From Candidatus Kapaibacterium sp. (GTDB lineage Bacteria; Bacteroidota; Ignavibacteria; Kapaibacteriales; UBA2268), in the NCBI GenBank assembly GCA_028376765.1, contig JAONBD010000008.1, positions 1-60,771 of the forward strand: 60,771 bases of DNA, written 5' to 3'. A program made the translations under genes and the position numbers. Below, one piece after another: positions 1-10,495 of the stretch (its first letter is position 1; every line of letters starts with the position of its first letter). Below the pieces are notes generated by a model. The model saw only the letters and a program-made list of their open reading frames with translations. It did not search any database and was not told where the DNA came from.

Positions 1-1
1 A

Positions 2-427
2 ATAGAGCTAAGAGACTATTTAAAAAATAAAACTACTATTATCACTGGTCCTTCTGGAGTTGGAAAATCATCTTTAGTAAACTTTATACTTGATGATCAT
101 TATCAAGAAATTAGAGAAGTATCAAAAAAGACTGCTAAAGGAATCCATACAACTTCTTATGTTCAAATGTTCAACCACCCCGATGGTGGTCAAATAGTTG
201 ATACACCTGGGATTAGAGAGTTTGCACTATGGGATATCAATAAAGATGAACTTGCCTCATACTTTATTGACTTTCTTGACTATAACGACGATTGCAAATT
301 TCTACCTTGTACTCATACCCACGAGCCAAATTGTTCAATCAAAGAAGCTGTAGAGAATGGTGAAATAGACTTGGAAAGATATCAAAGTTATTTAAGCTTA
401 TTAGAATCAATTGTAAATAAGACCTGA
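2..427 (+). CDS. rsgA: Ribosome small subunit-dependent GTPase RsgA, C-terminal part (5' end outside window)
   Basis: RsgA is a circularly permuted GTPase that helps late maturation of the 30S ribosomal subunit. The frame is open from base 2, so the N-terminal OB domain and the G4 motif lie before the window. Visible are the P-loop GPSGVGKSS, the G3 motif DTPG and the C-terminal zinc-binding segment with Cys, Cys, His-x-His and Cys (CKFLPCTHTHEPNC). The permuted motif order (P-loop late in the protein, zinc domain at the end) is diagnostic for the family. The ATG at 167 is internal and is not the start. The gene converges on the VWA gene, and the two share a hairpin at the end. Identification is firm. 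Confidence 0.95.
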   Translation: MELRDYLKNKTTIITGPSGVGKSSLVNFILDDHYQEIREVSKKTAKGIHTTSYVQMFNHPDGGQIVDTPGIREFALWDINKDELASYFIDFLDYNDDCKFLPCTHTHEPNCSIKEAVENGEIDLERYQSYLSLLESIVNKT

Positions 428-440
428 TCTCTCAGGTCTT
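419..440. terminator. Hairpin between convergent rsgA and the VWA gene
   Basis: A perfect 9-bp stem (AAGACCTGA / TCAGGTCTT) with a 4-base loop overlaps the rsgA stop codon and sits 9 bases from the end of the minus-strand VWA gene. It is followed by T-rich sequence on both strands but lacks a long uninterrupted T tract. It probably ends transcription from both sides. This is inferred from structure and position only. Confidence 0.6.
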
Positions 441-448
441 ATAGTTTA

Positions 449-3400
449 TTATTTTGAGATAATTATTTGTTTAGTTTCTGAGTTTAACATAGTCGAAACT
501 TTTAGAACATAAACCCCATTTGGAATTGAGCTAACATCAATTCTATTAGAATGATTTCCTCTTTGGGTGTATCCATCAAATTGAGTTGAGATTAAATTTC
601 CTAACATATCATAAATTTCAATTTTAGTATTACTGTTGTGAGGAATTGAAAAATCTATAGATGTATTAGAATTAATAGGATTAGGATTAGGACCTTTAAT
701 ATTAAAAGGTATAATATCAGAATTTACGAGTCTATACTTATAAGCACAAAATTCAGCAATATTTACGGTTTCAGGTTCAAAATCTGGAGTTGAACAATTA
801 TCATAGATGATTTTATAATTGATGTCAGATTCAACTACATCAGACAAATAAACTGTATAAGTTAGTTTGATAATATCCTGATTTAATGGAGCTTGTAAAA
901 TACCAGAACCATTCAATTCTATATAATCAGAATTTTGATTATCAATAACCCAATTAAAATCTGGAGAGGTTAAACTGTTTAGTGTCTCTAAAATTGAAAT
1001 TAAGTTATTATTGTAGGATAGTCTGATTTTTAAATTATTTATAAACCATTCAGGTTTTCCATTAGCAATTTCTGGTATTGTTGCAGATATTGTAATTTCA
1101 TCAAATTCAGTAGATTGGTTTGGCTTTAAATTATTTTTTTCTATTTTTAAGTCAAGATTAATATGAACACCATTCCCTTCTAAACTGTATTCAATTACTT
1201 TTCCTTGATTGTTATTAATTGTAAGTATTTCATTATAAAGTTTCTCTTCTGATGGTTCGAAAATAACTTTGATGCTTCCAGTACTACCAGGAGCTAAATC
1301 TAAACCAGTAAAAGAATTATCAATAAAAAATTCTAGTGTTTGATTTTTAAATACTAAGTCATCAGAATTAATTATCAAATTAGAACTAGATGTATTTTCA
1401 ATGGTTATTATTTCTTCCCCTGGCTTCTCACAAACCAAAATATTTCCAAAATCAATATTATCAGTGTTAATTGATTGTTCAACAACACAAGGATCAAAAT
1501 CCATAAAATATTCTAATTCAGATTCATAAGTATCATCAATATTATTTCCTAGAGCTGCATCTGCTGTAATATCAAATTGAGCAGCTACATCGTTATTATT
1601 GATAGGGGCAAAATTTACATTAATAGTTCTTGTAGAGTTTGGAGCTAATTCAAATTCAGTTAAGTCAGTTAAATCACCATCAAATTTATATTCGTTTATC
1701 AAAGAAGTTACATTTATTGCTTTTACTTCTTCAAATTGACTAGTATTTTCTAATATCAATTCAGCGTTTCCAACTTCTCCCTGTAAAGTTGTTTCTGGAC
1801 AATTAAATGTTATGATTAAATTAGGCTCAAGTCCTCTACCAACTAATAAAGTAGATTCATTTACCTTACCATCAGAAGTTACTATTCTTAGCTTGGAAGT
1901 AAAATCACCCTCTGTCAAGGGATGAAATGTATAATCAATAAGTATTTTTGAATTTGCATCTAAATTATAATTGTTCTGAATATTCAATAGTTCAAAATAT
2001 CCTTCATTATTATCAACTAATGATACCTCAGTAATTTCAACAGCTAAAGGTGATAAATTCTCAAGTTCAATTTGATTTGAATTTACTGTAAAAACTCTAT
2101 TAGTAATAGGAGTTGCTGTTGCAACTACACTAGAATTAATCCCTTCACCAAAAATATCAGTTGTAACATTTTCACAAACATCAATTACTTGAAAATCTAT
2201 TGTTGCTGTTTGTATACCTTCTGAATTAGGTGTGAAAATTATATCTATATCTACTGATTGAAATGGGGGTACTGAAATTGAGTTTACCCTATTTCCATTA
2301 TCATTGATAAATACTTCAAATTGATTGGTTAAATCATTTATAATAATCGGTTCAATAAATAGTGATTGATTTGTAGGATTTCTAAAGATTGAATTGGCAG
2401 TTATATTTTTAGGAACTTGTGTAACAGCTGCACCAACATCAAACGATTCATCAGCTTCTCCCCTGCAAGTTCCATTACCAGTGAGGTCAATACTAACTAT
2501 ATCTGTACAAATCCCTTTAATATTAAAGGTCGCATCTCTTTTTCCTAATTCTTGAGGAGTAAAAATAAATTCAATATTGATAGTTTCGCCAGCTAGAATT
2601 TGATTTGGGATTAAGGAATTGAGAGTGAACTCATCTTGTACAAAATTATCAAAATCAAAGCTTTCAATTTCTACAGCTAAATCGCCAGGATTAGTTAAAA
2701 CTCCTTCAACTCTAAATGTTCCAAAGTCAGAAATCATTACATCACCAGCATCTGCTATAGTTTGGTTAAAAACTAAAATTGGCTTTTCTACTGTAATTGG
2801 GACTTCGTTTTCATCAACACTTTCTTCAATTGTACCAAATTTATATACATAAGAGTCATATTTCCCAGAAGATTGATAAGAAAATGGGTTGTCAGAATCT
2901 ATAAAGAAAGCAGTACCATATTCATTACCTTGACCATCATCTATCAAAAATGATTCAAAATCATTTAAATTATAACCTTGCTCGTAACCATTAATTATAG
3001 AGAAATCATCATTCAAATAGACAACAAATGGACTCGAGTTTGGCCCTCCATTGTGCGGTAAATCTTTAGGAAATGGTATCATAGGTATATTTAATATACC
3101 TCTATATCGTCCTACAATCTCAATTCTACCAGCATCATATCTAATTCCAGTGAACCATGCTTCAGTTTCATTATTTACACCTTTAGACCCAAATGTTCTC
3201 ACATTTAGAATTGTACCATCAGGAGAGATTTGAGCAACAAAGGCATAAGATTTCGAATTATATTCCATATTTGGAAATACTGGACCGAAATTAGCACCTT
3301 TTTCTACTGTTCCACATATTAGTATATCACCATTTGGTAGTTTTGATATACCTGAAGTCGAATCATCCCCAGGCCCTGTAATCCTGAAGTTCCACTCAAG

Positions 3401-5083
3401 ATTTCCATCTCTATCAACTTTTGAATAGTAAATGTCATGAAAATCAGTTGAAGGTAAATCTTCATTTTTTATATTTACTGAGTTTTCAAAATAGCCTGTA
3501 TTATAAATAAAGGTACCATTATCATCTAATGTAATTCCAGCAGTTATAGCATCTTCATTGGAGCTTATTAAGTAGTTCCAAAGATAAAGTTGTTGCTCAT
3601 CTCGTACCACTCTAAATTTATATTCACCAGCATTTGGTGCTGTCCATATAAAGCTACCACCCGAAACAGGAGCACCACCATTTAATGGAATCCAATTACC
3701 ATCTGCATTAAATTCATAATATAATGAAACAGATGTTGAAATATCTACTCCAGCCCACTCGATAAGGATATCTTCACATGCAGAAGATACAATTCCATCA
3801 TTTGGAGATATTAAAACTACTTCTGAAAAACCACCAACTAATTCAATATTAGGTCCACAAAAATCTCCAACAACATTAAGACTAGCTTGTCTAAATTCTT
3901 TAGTTGGACCTTGAGTAAACTCCATATTTACTGAAATTGAAGAACCAATTGGAGCAGTATCACCAAAAGAAGCATCTACTCCATCAATTTGAAAATCTAA
4001 AACTTTAAAATAGTTATTAGGTGATATAGACAAATCATCTATTTTTAAAGGTGCTGTCACATTTGAAAAAGTTACTGAAGAAATAGTTGAATTGTTAGGA
4101 TCTGGATTGCCAAAATTTACAAGTGACTTAGAAAAATCGAATTTTGCTACTGAATTTTCAGGAGCAAAATAATTTCTGATTCTCTGTTTCTTTTCAGTAT
4201 CTTTAGAAAAATCAACAGTTAATGTTCTATCTCTAGAGTTTTCATCACATCCAAAAGGTGATGTGTAGTAAAGATTACAAGATTGTACTTTTTGAATATC
4301 AAGTGCTATTAACTGATAGATTTCAGATAAATTTTCACGAGTGAACACCTCATAGTCTCTCCCACCTGTGTCTGTAGCTAATTGACCTAATTTAGTGGGC
4401 ATTGGCATAAGTAATGTTATTGTATAAGCATTTATCCCGTTATTGTTTAATTCATCAGTGATTTCTAAATACCTATCATCTTCGTTATCAGTATTTAATC
4501 CATCTGTTAAAAAAACAACAATTCTTCTAACATCAGTAGGCATTTCAGACAGTAGATTTACTGCCCCAACCTCAGGATCTAAGAATGGTGGATTATAAAA
4601 AGTTGCCGTTCCTGCTGGATTGTGTTCTTCTACAGCTTTTACTAGCGAGTTCCTATCTTGGGTAAATGGATGTAGCAACCTAGTAGTTTTACCAAATATT
4701 GAAATACCAACTTGAGTTCTACCTTCAAAACTAACTGCATCAATAAAATTAGTGGCTCCTTCTACTACCCATTCCCATCTATCAGTTGGATCATCTAGGC
4801 TAGGTCTCATAGATCTAGATTGATCTAAAACCAAAAGAATTGATGCTTCTCTTAAGTCTCCCAAGTCTTCACAAATCAATTCTAATGTAGCAGATAAATC
4901 CACTCCATTTTCAACGATTGTAAAATCACTTGGAACAATATCTGTTATAGCATTATCACTATTATCTGTTGCTGAAAATCCCATTTTAATCTTAGGAAAT
5001 TCTTCAGAATTAACACCAGTAAGAGAAAACTTTGCATTTAGGGTATATGATAGTACCACAAGGATTAGTATAATGTATTTCAT
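449..5083 (-). CDS. Giant exported VWA / choice-of-anchor-D protein with T9SS type A sorting domain
   Basis: This 1544-residue protein starts with a signal peptide (residues 1-17). A von Willebrand A domain follows at about 80-260, with a complete MIDAS start (D87-x-S-x-S) and a TDG segment near 193. The long middle consists of beta-rich segments that recur with phrases such as FTPQELG and TPNSEG, as in choice-of-anchor-D/ASPM-like Ig repeats. A segment at about 500-760 resembles the 'Dxx G' reports of secreted propeller-like proteins. The last ~75 residues are a Por/T9SS type A sorting domain (NPNP, then strands ending in GVYVLKV and a basic end). It should be exported through Sec and the type IX system and attached to the cell surface or released. 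The ligand is unknown; the intact MIDAS suggests metal-dependent adhesion. Confidence 0.85.
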   Translation of the reverse strand: MKYIILILVVLSYTLNAKFSLTGVNSEEFPKIKMGFSATDNSDNAITDIVPSDFTIVENGVDLSATLELICEDLGDLREASILLVLDQSRSMRPSLDDPTDRWEWVVEGATNFIDAVSFEGRTQVGISIFGKTTRLLHPFTQDRNSLVKAVEEHNPAGTATFYNPPFLDPEVGAVNLLSEMPTDVRRIVVFLTDGLNTDNEDDRYLEITDELNNNGINAYTITLLMPMPTKLGQLATDTGGRDYEVFTRENLSEIYQLIALDIQKVQSCNLYYTSPFGCDENSRDRTLTVDFSKDTEKKQRIRNYFAPENSVAKFDFSKSLVNFGNPDPNNSTISSVTFSNVTAPLKIDDLSISPNNYFKVLDFQIDGVDASFGDTAPIGSSISVNMEFTQGPTKEFRQASLNVVGDFCGPNIELVGGFSEVVLISPNDGIVSSACEDILIEWAGVDISTSVSLYYEFNADGNWIPLNGGAPVSGGSFIWTAPNAGEYKFRVVRDEQQLYLWNYLISSNEDAITAGITLDDNGTFIYNTGYFENSVNIKNEDLPSTDFHDIYYSKVDRDGNLEWNFRITGPGDDSTSGISKLPNGDILICGTVEKGANFGPVFPNMEYNSKSYAFVAQISPDGTILNVRTFGSKGVNNETEAWFTGIRYDAGRIEIVGRYRGILNIPMIPFPKDLPHNGGPNSSPFVVYLNDDFSIINGYEQGYNLNDFESFLIDDGQGNEYGTAFFIDSDNPFSYQSSGKYDSYVYKFGTIEESVDENEVPITVEKPILVFNQTIADAGDVMISDFGTFRVEGVLTNPGDLAVEIESFDFDNFVQDEFTLNSLIPNQILAGETINIEFIFTPQELGKRDATFNIKGICTDIVSIDLTGNGTCRGEADESFDVGAAVTQVPKNITANSIFRNPTNQSLFIEPIIINDLTNQFEVFINDNGNRVNSISVPPFQSVDIDIIFTPNSEGIQTATIDFQVIDVCENVTTDIFGEGINSSVVATATPITNRVFTVNSNQIELENLSPLAVEITEVSLVDNNEGYFELLNIQNNYNLDANSKILIDYTFHPLTEGDFTSKLRIVTSDGKVNESTLLVGRGLEPNLIITFNCPETTLQGEVGNAELILENTSQFEEVKAINVTSLINEYKFDGDLTDLTEFELAPNSTRTINVNFAPINNNDVAAQFDITADAALGNNIDDTYESELEYFMDFDPCVVEQSINTDNIDFGNILVCEKPGEEIITIENTSSSNLIINSDDLVFKNQTLEFFIDNSFTGLDLAPGSTGSIKVIFEPSEEKLYNEILTINNNQGKVIEYSLEGNGVHINLDLKIEKNNLKPNQSTEFDEITISATIPEIANGKPEWFINNLKIRLSYNNNLISILETLNSLTSPDFNWVIDNQNSDYIELNGSGILQAPLNQDIIKLTYTVYLSDVVESDINYKIIYDNCSTPDFEPETVNIAEFCAYKYRLVNSDIIPFNIKGPNPNPINSNTSIDFSIPHNSNTKIEIYDMLGNLISTQFDGYTQRGNHSNRIDVSSIPNGVYVLKVSTMLNSETKQIIISK

Positions 5084-5161
5084 GTTCTTTCTTGTTTAGT
5101 ATGATTATTTAATAATATAACTTAATAAACAATAATGTTTCAAAAAAATTTCAACATAAAA

Positions 5162-6265
5162 TTATTTATTATCAGGAAGTTCTTCATCTTTTTTAATTTC
5201 ATCACTATTTTCAATTATATTTTCTGCTAGAATACCCAGTTTTTTTGCTCTGTATTCCCAATTTTTCCTTGCAAATTTCTGTAAATCTTCAATTTGGTCA
5301 GACTCATCTGTAATTTCTATTCCAAGAAGTGTTTCAATAATATCTTCCGTTGAAACTAGACCAGCAAAACCCTGATATTCGTCTTGAACAATTACAATGT
5401 GTTCGTTTAATTTAATCATTTTTTCATAAAGATCTGGCAAAGGGATTTTTTCTGAAACTTTTAAAACTGGAATTCTAGTAGTTGATACACTGCTGCTCCC
5501 CTCTCCAGTTATCATTTTTTGTAACAATTCATTTTTAAGTACATATCCAGTTATATTATCAAGTTCATCCTTGAATATTGGAATCCTTGAAAAATGCTTT
5601 ATCATATTATTTTCATAAACTTCTTGTATACTTGTCGATTCTTCAACTGTAACTACAACAGTTCTTGGTGTCATTATATTTTCTGCAAGAATATCGCTAA
5701 ATTTTAGTAAATTTTTAATTATTTTAGATTCATCTTTTCTTAGTAAACCATCTTTCTCACTCATTTCTGTAATAATTGATAATTCGTGTTTAGACATTGA
5801 TCCTTCATTTTTTCCTTTTGCTATTAATTTCGTAATAATCTGCATTACAAATACAAAAGGATATAAAATAACTGTTAAAAATCTTAAAATATAAGTACTA
5901 GGTCCTGCTAAAAATTTCCAATAACTAGCACCAATTGTCTTTGGTATGATTTCACTAAAAACTAAAATAAGAATTGTTACTATGGCGGAAGTAAGTGTGA
6001 GATACTCTTCTCCCCATAAATTTTGTGCTTCGAACCCTACACCAGCGGCTCCAATAGTGTGAGCAAATGTATTTAATGTTAAAATTGCTGATAATGGCTT
6101 GTCTATATCTCTTTTAAAATCGCTCAAATAACTAGTATAAGATTTCCCCTCTTCAGATTTAATCTGAATAAAGGATTGACTAACACTTAAAATCACGGCT
6201 TCTAATATTGAGCAAATAAACGAAATGAAAATTGCAATAAATAGATAGAAAATTAGACTTTTCAA
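5162..6265 (-). CDS. CNNM/CorC-type membrane protein (DUF21 + CBS pair)
   Basis: The 367-residue protein has a DUF21/CNNM transmembrane domain (about residues 1-150, four hydrophobic segments, with the conserved FSEIIPKTIG motif) followed by two CBS domains (about 195-325; MTPRTVV, FSRIPIF, GFAGLVSTEDIIE). Related proteins are linked to Mg2+/Co2+ export or homeostasis. The C-terminal CorC_HlyC domain normally found in longer members is missing; instead there is a short acidic tail. The start is TTG (6263-6265), directly before a hydrophobic N-terminus. It is divergent from recG across a 70-base gap and lies upstream of the VWA gene on the same strand with a 78-base spacing, so an operon is possible but unproven. 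Confidence 0.85.
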   Translation of the reverse strand: MKSLIFYLFIAIFISFICSILEAVILSVSQSFIQIKSEEGKSYTSYLSDFKRDIDKPLSAILTLNTFAHTIGAAGVGFEAQNLWGEEYLTLTSAIVTILILVFSEIIPKTIGASYWKFLAGPSTYILRFLTVILYPFVFVMQIITKLIAKGKNEGSMSKHELSIITEMSEKDGLLRKDESKIIKNLLKFSDILAENIMTPRTVVVTVEESTSIQEVYENNMIKHFSRIPIFKDELDNITGYVLKNELLQKMITGEGSSSVSTTRIPVLKVSEKIPLPDLYEKMIKLNEHIVIVQDEYQGFAGLVSTEDIIETLLGIEITDESDQIEDLQKFARKNWEYRAKKLGILAENIIENSDEIKKDEELPDNK

Positions 6266-6335
6266 ATAAGCTTCTTAAATTTGTACATAAAACTTCTACA
6301 ACATAATAATTTTTAACAAATCTAAAATTAATATT

Positions 6336-8555
6336 TTGAACAATAAGCATGATTTACCATTTCAATACATCAAAGGTATAGGCCCTAAAAGAGCTGAGAT
6401 TTTAGCTAATAATGGTTTTATCAATTTTGATGAAGCTATTAATTACTACCCTAAATCCTATACTGAACTGAACTCAGTTGTTAGCATAAATGAATTGTAT
6501 AATGATTTAACAGATCAACAACTTATGTTCAAAATTGATACTGATAAAATATTCAATATTAACCTTAAGCAGGTTCCTACTATTATTGCTAAAATTGTTG
6601 AAAAAAGAGAAGTAAATCTATCAAGAGGTAAGAAACTATTATCTGTAATTTTAAGTGATCAATCAAATAAGTTTGCAAAGCTAAATTTTTGGAATTATAC
6701 TGAATATTATAAACAAAAATATCTATTAGGTCTTTCACTTGTTATCAGCGGTAAAGCCACTTTAAACAAATCGTATGTAGAATTTAATCACCCAAGCATA
6801 GAAATAATAAATGATGATCAAATCGAGTCTTTGAATAATGGAAAGATATTACCAAACTACACGTTACCAGAAAAGCTAACTAAAAACTCAATTAACAATA
6901 CAACTTTCAGGTCTATTGTTAAATATTCATTTACGAAAGTTAAAGATTTAATTTTTGAAAAATTACCGCAAAAAATATTACTTAAACACAATCTTTTGGG
7001 AATTTCAGAAACAGTAGAAAATTTGCATTTCCCTGAAAATAGAAATTTATTACTCGATTCTCTAACTAGGATGAAATTTGAAGAGATTTTTACTTTTATC
7101 CTACAAACAAAGATTTCTAATAACAAATTAGTACAAGATAGCGCTATTAAGATTACTTCTAAAAGTAGACTATCAAGGGAAGTTTATGACAAATTACCCT
7201 TTCAACTAACAAAAGATCAAAAATTTGTTTTAAATGAAATTGCATTAGATTTAAAAAAAGATTCGCCTATGAACAGGTTGTTGCAGGGTGATGTTGGATC
7301 TGGTAAAACGATTGTAGCTTTATTAACTATGCTAATGCTTGTAGATAAAGGATACCAAACAATTTTTTTAGCACCAACAGAACTGTTAGCTGAACAACAC
7401 TTTAATAATTTTAATAAATTATGTGAAGAATTAGATATTGAAATTACATTATTAACTGGCAGCTTAACTAAAAAGATAAAAAAAGAAGAATTTAAAAAAA
7501 TAGAAAGTGGATTATCAAAAATTGTAGTCGGAACACACGCTCTTTTTCAAAAAAATGTAAAATATAACAGTCTTAGCCTAATTGTAATTGATGAACAACA
7601 TAGGTTTGGTGTTGGTCAAAGAGAAACTATTCAAAAACTTGCAGCGAATTCATTTTCAGATCAGAATATTTCGCCTCATGTATTGGTAATGTCTGCAACT
7701 CCTATCCCAAGAACACTAGCTATGACCTTATACGCTAATTTGGATGTATCTGTTATAATAAACAAACCAAAAGGACGAAAAGAAATTATAACAAAGATAA
7801 CTTACGAATCAAGATTATCAGATTCTTATAACTTCATAATCAACGAAATAAAAAATGACAGGCAAGCATATATAGTATTTCCTCTTGTTCAAAAATCTGA
7901 AAAAATTGATTTGCAATCTGCCGAAGAACAATTTTTACTACTATCAAAAACCATTTTTAAAAATATTCCATGTGGTATAATTCATAGTAAACTAAAGTGG
8001 ACAGAAAAAGATTCAATTATGAATAAGTTTGTTAATAATGAAATAAAAATATTGTTTTCAACAACTGTAATTGAAGTTGGGATAGATGTCCCAAATGCAT
8101 CAGTTATGTTAATAAATAATGCAGAAAGATTTGGATTATCACAATTACACCAATTAAGAGGAAGAATTGGTAGAGGTTCAAATCAATCTTTTTGTATTTT
8201 AGCAACTGTAGATAAATACGAATACTCTTTAAAGCGTGGAGTAGATAATGAAATGGAAAAAATATCTGCTTTGTTAAGGCTAAAAACCATGGAAAAAACT
8301 CAAGACGGCTTTGAAATTGCTGAAGCAGACTTTAAAATAAGAGGTCCTGGTGATATGACTGGTTTAAAACAATCTGGTTTGCCTAATTTTAAATTCATTG
8401 ATTTACTGGTTGATAATGATATTATTAAAAAAGCTGGTAAAGAAGTAGATGATCTTCTAATTAATGACCCGGAACTGAATTCGGTTGAAAACATAAACTT
8501 AAAAAGTTTTATTGAAAAAGAAAATCAAGCAAATAACTATATTAAAATAGCATGA
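6336..8555 (+). CDS. recG: ATP-dependent DNA helicase RecG
   Basis: RecG is a monomeric superfamily 2 helicase that reverses stalled replication forks and branch-migrates Holliday junctions. The 739 residues contain a helix-hairpin-like start and a wedge/OB domain (about 60-160), then Walker A GDVGSGKT near 318, the RecG-specific DEQHRFG box near 418, the MSATPIPRT motif III, and the C-terminal helicase half with TTVIEVGIDVPNA and the HQLRGRIGRG motif. Length is normal to slightly long. The start is a TTG at 6336; no ATG in frame precedes the conserved region. Its stop overlaps the nadE start (ATGA), implying translational coupling. Confidence 0.97.
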   Translation: MNNKHDLPFQYIKGIGPKRAEILANNGFINFDEAINYYPKSYTELNSVVSINELYNDLTDQQLMFKIDTDKIFNINLKQVPTIIAKIVEKREVNLSRGKKLLSVILSDQSNKFAKLNFWNYTEYYKQKYLLGLSLVISGKATLNKSYVEFNHPSIEIINDDQIESLNNGKILPNYTLPEKLTKNSINNTTFRSIVKYSFTKVKDLIFEKLPQKILLKHNLLGISETVENLHFPENRNLLLDSLTRMKFEEIFTFILQTKISNNKLVQDSAIKITSKSRLSREVYDKLPFQLTKDQKFVLNEIALDLKKDSPMNRLLQGDVGSGKTIVALLTMLMLVDKGYQTIFLAPTELLAEQHFNNFNKLCEELDIEITLLTGSLTKKIKKEEFKKIESGLSKIVVGTHALFQKNVKYNSLSLIVIDEQHRFGVGQRETIQKLAANSFSDQNISPHVLVMSATPIPRTLAMTLYANLDVSVIINKPKGRKEIITKITYESRLSDSYNFIINEIKNDRQAYIVFPLVQKSEKIDLQSAEEQFLLLSKTIFKNIPCGIIHSKLKWTEKDSIMNKFVNNEIKILFSTTVIEVGIDVPNASVMLINNAERFGLSQLHQLRGRIGRGSNQSFCILATVDKYEYSLKRGVDNEMEKISALLRLKTMEKTQDGFEIAEADFKIRGPGDMTGLKQSGLPNFKFIDLLVDNDIIKKAGKEVDDLLINDPELNSVENINLKSFIEKENQANNYIKIA

Positions 8556-10495
8556 CTATAAATTATAAATCACTTGGCTATATAAGAGTTGCAGCTGTAA
8601 GCTCACAAATAAAAGTTGCTGATATTGATTTTAATATCTCAGAAATCAAATCAATAGCAAAAAAAATGAATAATGAAGAATCGAGTATTATTTGTTTTCA
8701 AGAACTAACAATTAGTTCATATTCCTGTGCTGATTTATTTTTTAATAATGATTTAATAGATTCTTGTTTAAAGGGCTTATTAGAACTAAAGGAGTTCTCA
8801 AAACAAATTGATTCCTCAATTATAGTTGGATTGCCAATCAAACTAGGAAATTGCTTATATAATTCAGCTGCAGTTATTAGTAATGGTTCAATTGATGGCA
8901 TTATACTTAAAAGCTATTTACCTAATTATAATGAATTTTATGAAGATAGGTGGTTTAGTCCCGCTTTAGAGTTTGAAAATACACTTATAAAAATTGAGAA
9001 TGAGTTAATTCAAATTGGCACAAATTTAATTTTTGAAAAAGATGGATTAAAATTTGGAGTTGAAATATGTGAAGATTTATGGGCTACAATCCCACCCTCT
9101 TCAAAAATGTCTTTAGATGGTGCTGAGTTGATTTTTAATTTATCAGCTGGTAATGAATTATTAGGCAAATCGGAATATAGAAGAAACTTAGTAGCAAATC
9201 AATCAGCTAGAACAATTACTGGATATATTTACTGCGGAGCAAATCCAAGCGAAAGTAGCACAGATGTTGTAAATTCTGGGCATTTAATTACTTCAGATAA
9301 TGGAAGAATAATTTCTGAAAATCGAAATTTCAACTTTGAAACTGATTATATAATAACAGATTTTGATGTTCAAAAACTTAGAAAAGAAAGGTTGGTGAAT
9401 AAAACATTTTCAAACAATTCTGAGAACACTAAAACGATTATTATTAATCAGAGTATTCAAGCACTAAGTTCTATTAAATGCAATCCAAATAAATTTCCAT
9501 TTATTCCTTCAGAATCTGAAAAACAATTAGAAACTTATGAAGAAATTTTAAGAATTCAATCTACAGCTCTCGCAAAAAGATTAAAACATATTGGCTTAAA
9601 AAATGTAACAATTGGAATTTCTGGAGGATTAGATTCTACATTGGCATTAATTGTTACTATCAAAGCTTTTGAAAAATTGAACTTAGATCTTAAGGGAATT
9701 CATGCTTTGCTATTGCCTGGGCCAGGATCAAGTAAATCAATTCAGTCAAGAGCTGTAAAACTAACAGATGCATTTAGAGTTAAGCAAGTTACTATAGAAA
9801 TTACAAAAGCCGTCGAAATGCACTTAAAAGATATCTCGCATGAAAATCATAATTATGATATTACCTATGAAAATTCGCAAGCAAGGGAACGAACTCAGAT
9901 ATTAATGGATTATGCTAATAAGGTTAATGGAATAACAATAGGTACTGGAGACTTATCTGAGCTTGCTTTAGGTTGGTGTACATATAATGCGGACCAAGTA
10001 TCAATGTATGGTGTTAATTCAGGTGTGCCCAAAACACTTATTAAACACCTTATTTCTTATTATGCTAATTCAATATCAGATCTAAACCTAAAAAGATTGT
10101 TATTGGAAATAATTGATCAGCCCATTAGTCCAGAATTACTTCCATCAGATGGAGATACTGTTAAACATCTTACAGAAGAAATTGTTGGGCCATACAGCCT
10201 AAATGATTTTTTCTTATATTACTTCATTAAATATCAATTTTCTGTGAAAAAAATATTCTATTTAGCAAAAATTGCTTTTAATGATGAATTTGATAGCTCA
10301 ACAATTATAAAATGGTTAGAGAACTTTATAACTAGATTTATTAATAATCAATTTAAAAGATCTCTTATGCCTGATGGAGTAAAGGTTGGATCTGTATCAT
10401 TATCTCCAAGGTCTGATTGGAGAATGCCATCTGATGCTAGTAGTAACTTGTGGCTTAAAGAAATTAAAGAATTAAAAAAGGATTTACTTAGATGA
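8552..10495 (+). CDS. nadE: Glutamine-dependent NAD+ synthetase
   Basis: This enzyme makes NAD+ from nicotinic acid adenine dinucleotide, ATP and glutamine. The N-terminal nitrilase-type glutaminase domain (about 10-290) shows the Glu (E51 in FQEL), Lys (about 120, in KSYLPNYNEF) and Cys (about 173, in EICEDLW) triad. The C-terminal synthetase domain (about 335-647) has the PP-loop SGGLDSTLAL near 357 and the TGDLSELALGW segment. 647 residues match the two-domain bacterial form. It overlaps recG upstream and the response regulator downstream by 4 bases each, so the three are read from one transcript. No other NAD genes are nearby. Confidence 0.96.
   Translation: MTINYKSLGYIRVAAVSSQIKVADIDFNISEIKSIAKKMNNEESSIICFQELTISSYSCADLFFNNDLIDSCLKGLLELKEFSKQIDSSIIVGLPIKLGNCLYNSAAVISNGSIDGIILKSYLPNYNEFYEDRWFSPALEFENTLIKIENELIQIGTNLIFEKDGLKFGVEICEDLWATIPPSSKMSLDGAELIFNLSAGNELLGKSEYRRNLVANQSARTITGYIYCGANPSESSTDVVNSGHLITSDNGRIISENRNFNFETDYIITDFDVQKLRKERLVNKTFSNNSENTKTIIINQSIQALSSIKCNPNKFPFIPSESEKQLETYEEILRIQSTALAKRLKHIGLKNVTIGISGGLDSTLALIVTIKAFEKLNLDLKGIHALLLPGPGSSKSIQSRAVKLTDAFRVKQVTIEITKAVEMHLKDISHENHNYDITYENSQARERTQILMDYANKVNGITIGTGDLSELALGWCTYNADQVSMYGVNSGVPKTLIKHLISYYANSISDLNLKRLLLEIIDQPISPELLPSDGDTVKHLTEEIVGPYSLNDFFLYYFIKYQFSVKKIFYLAKIAFNDEFDSSTIIKWLENFITRFINNQFKRSLMPDGVKVGSVSLSPRSDWRMPSDASSNLWLKEIKELKKDLLR

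Noticed and set aside
2619-2852. 77-codon + strand frame inside the VWA gene
   Set aside because: Low-complexity Ser/Lys/Pro frame opposite the Ig-like repeats; explained by the coding strand.
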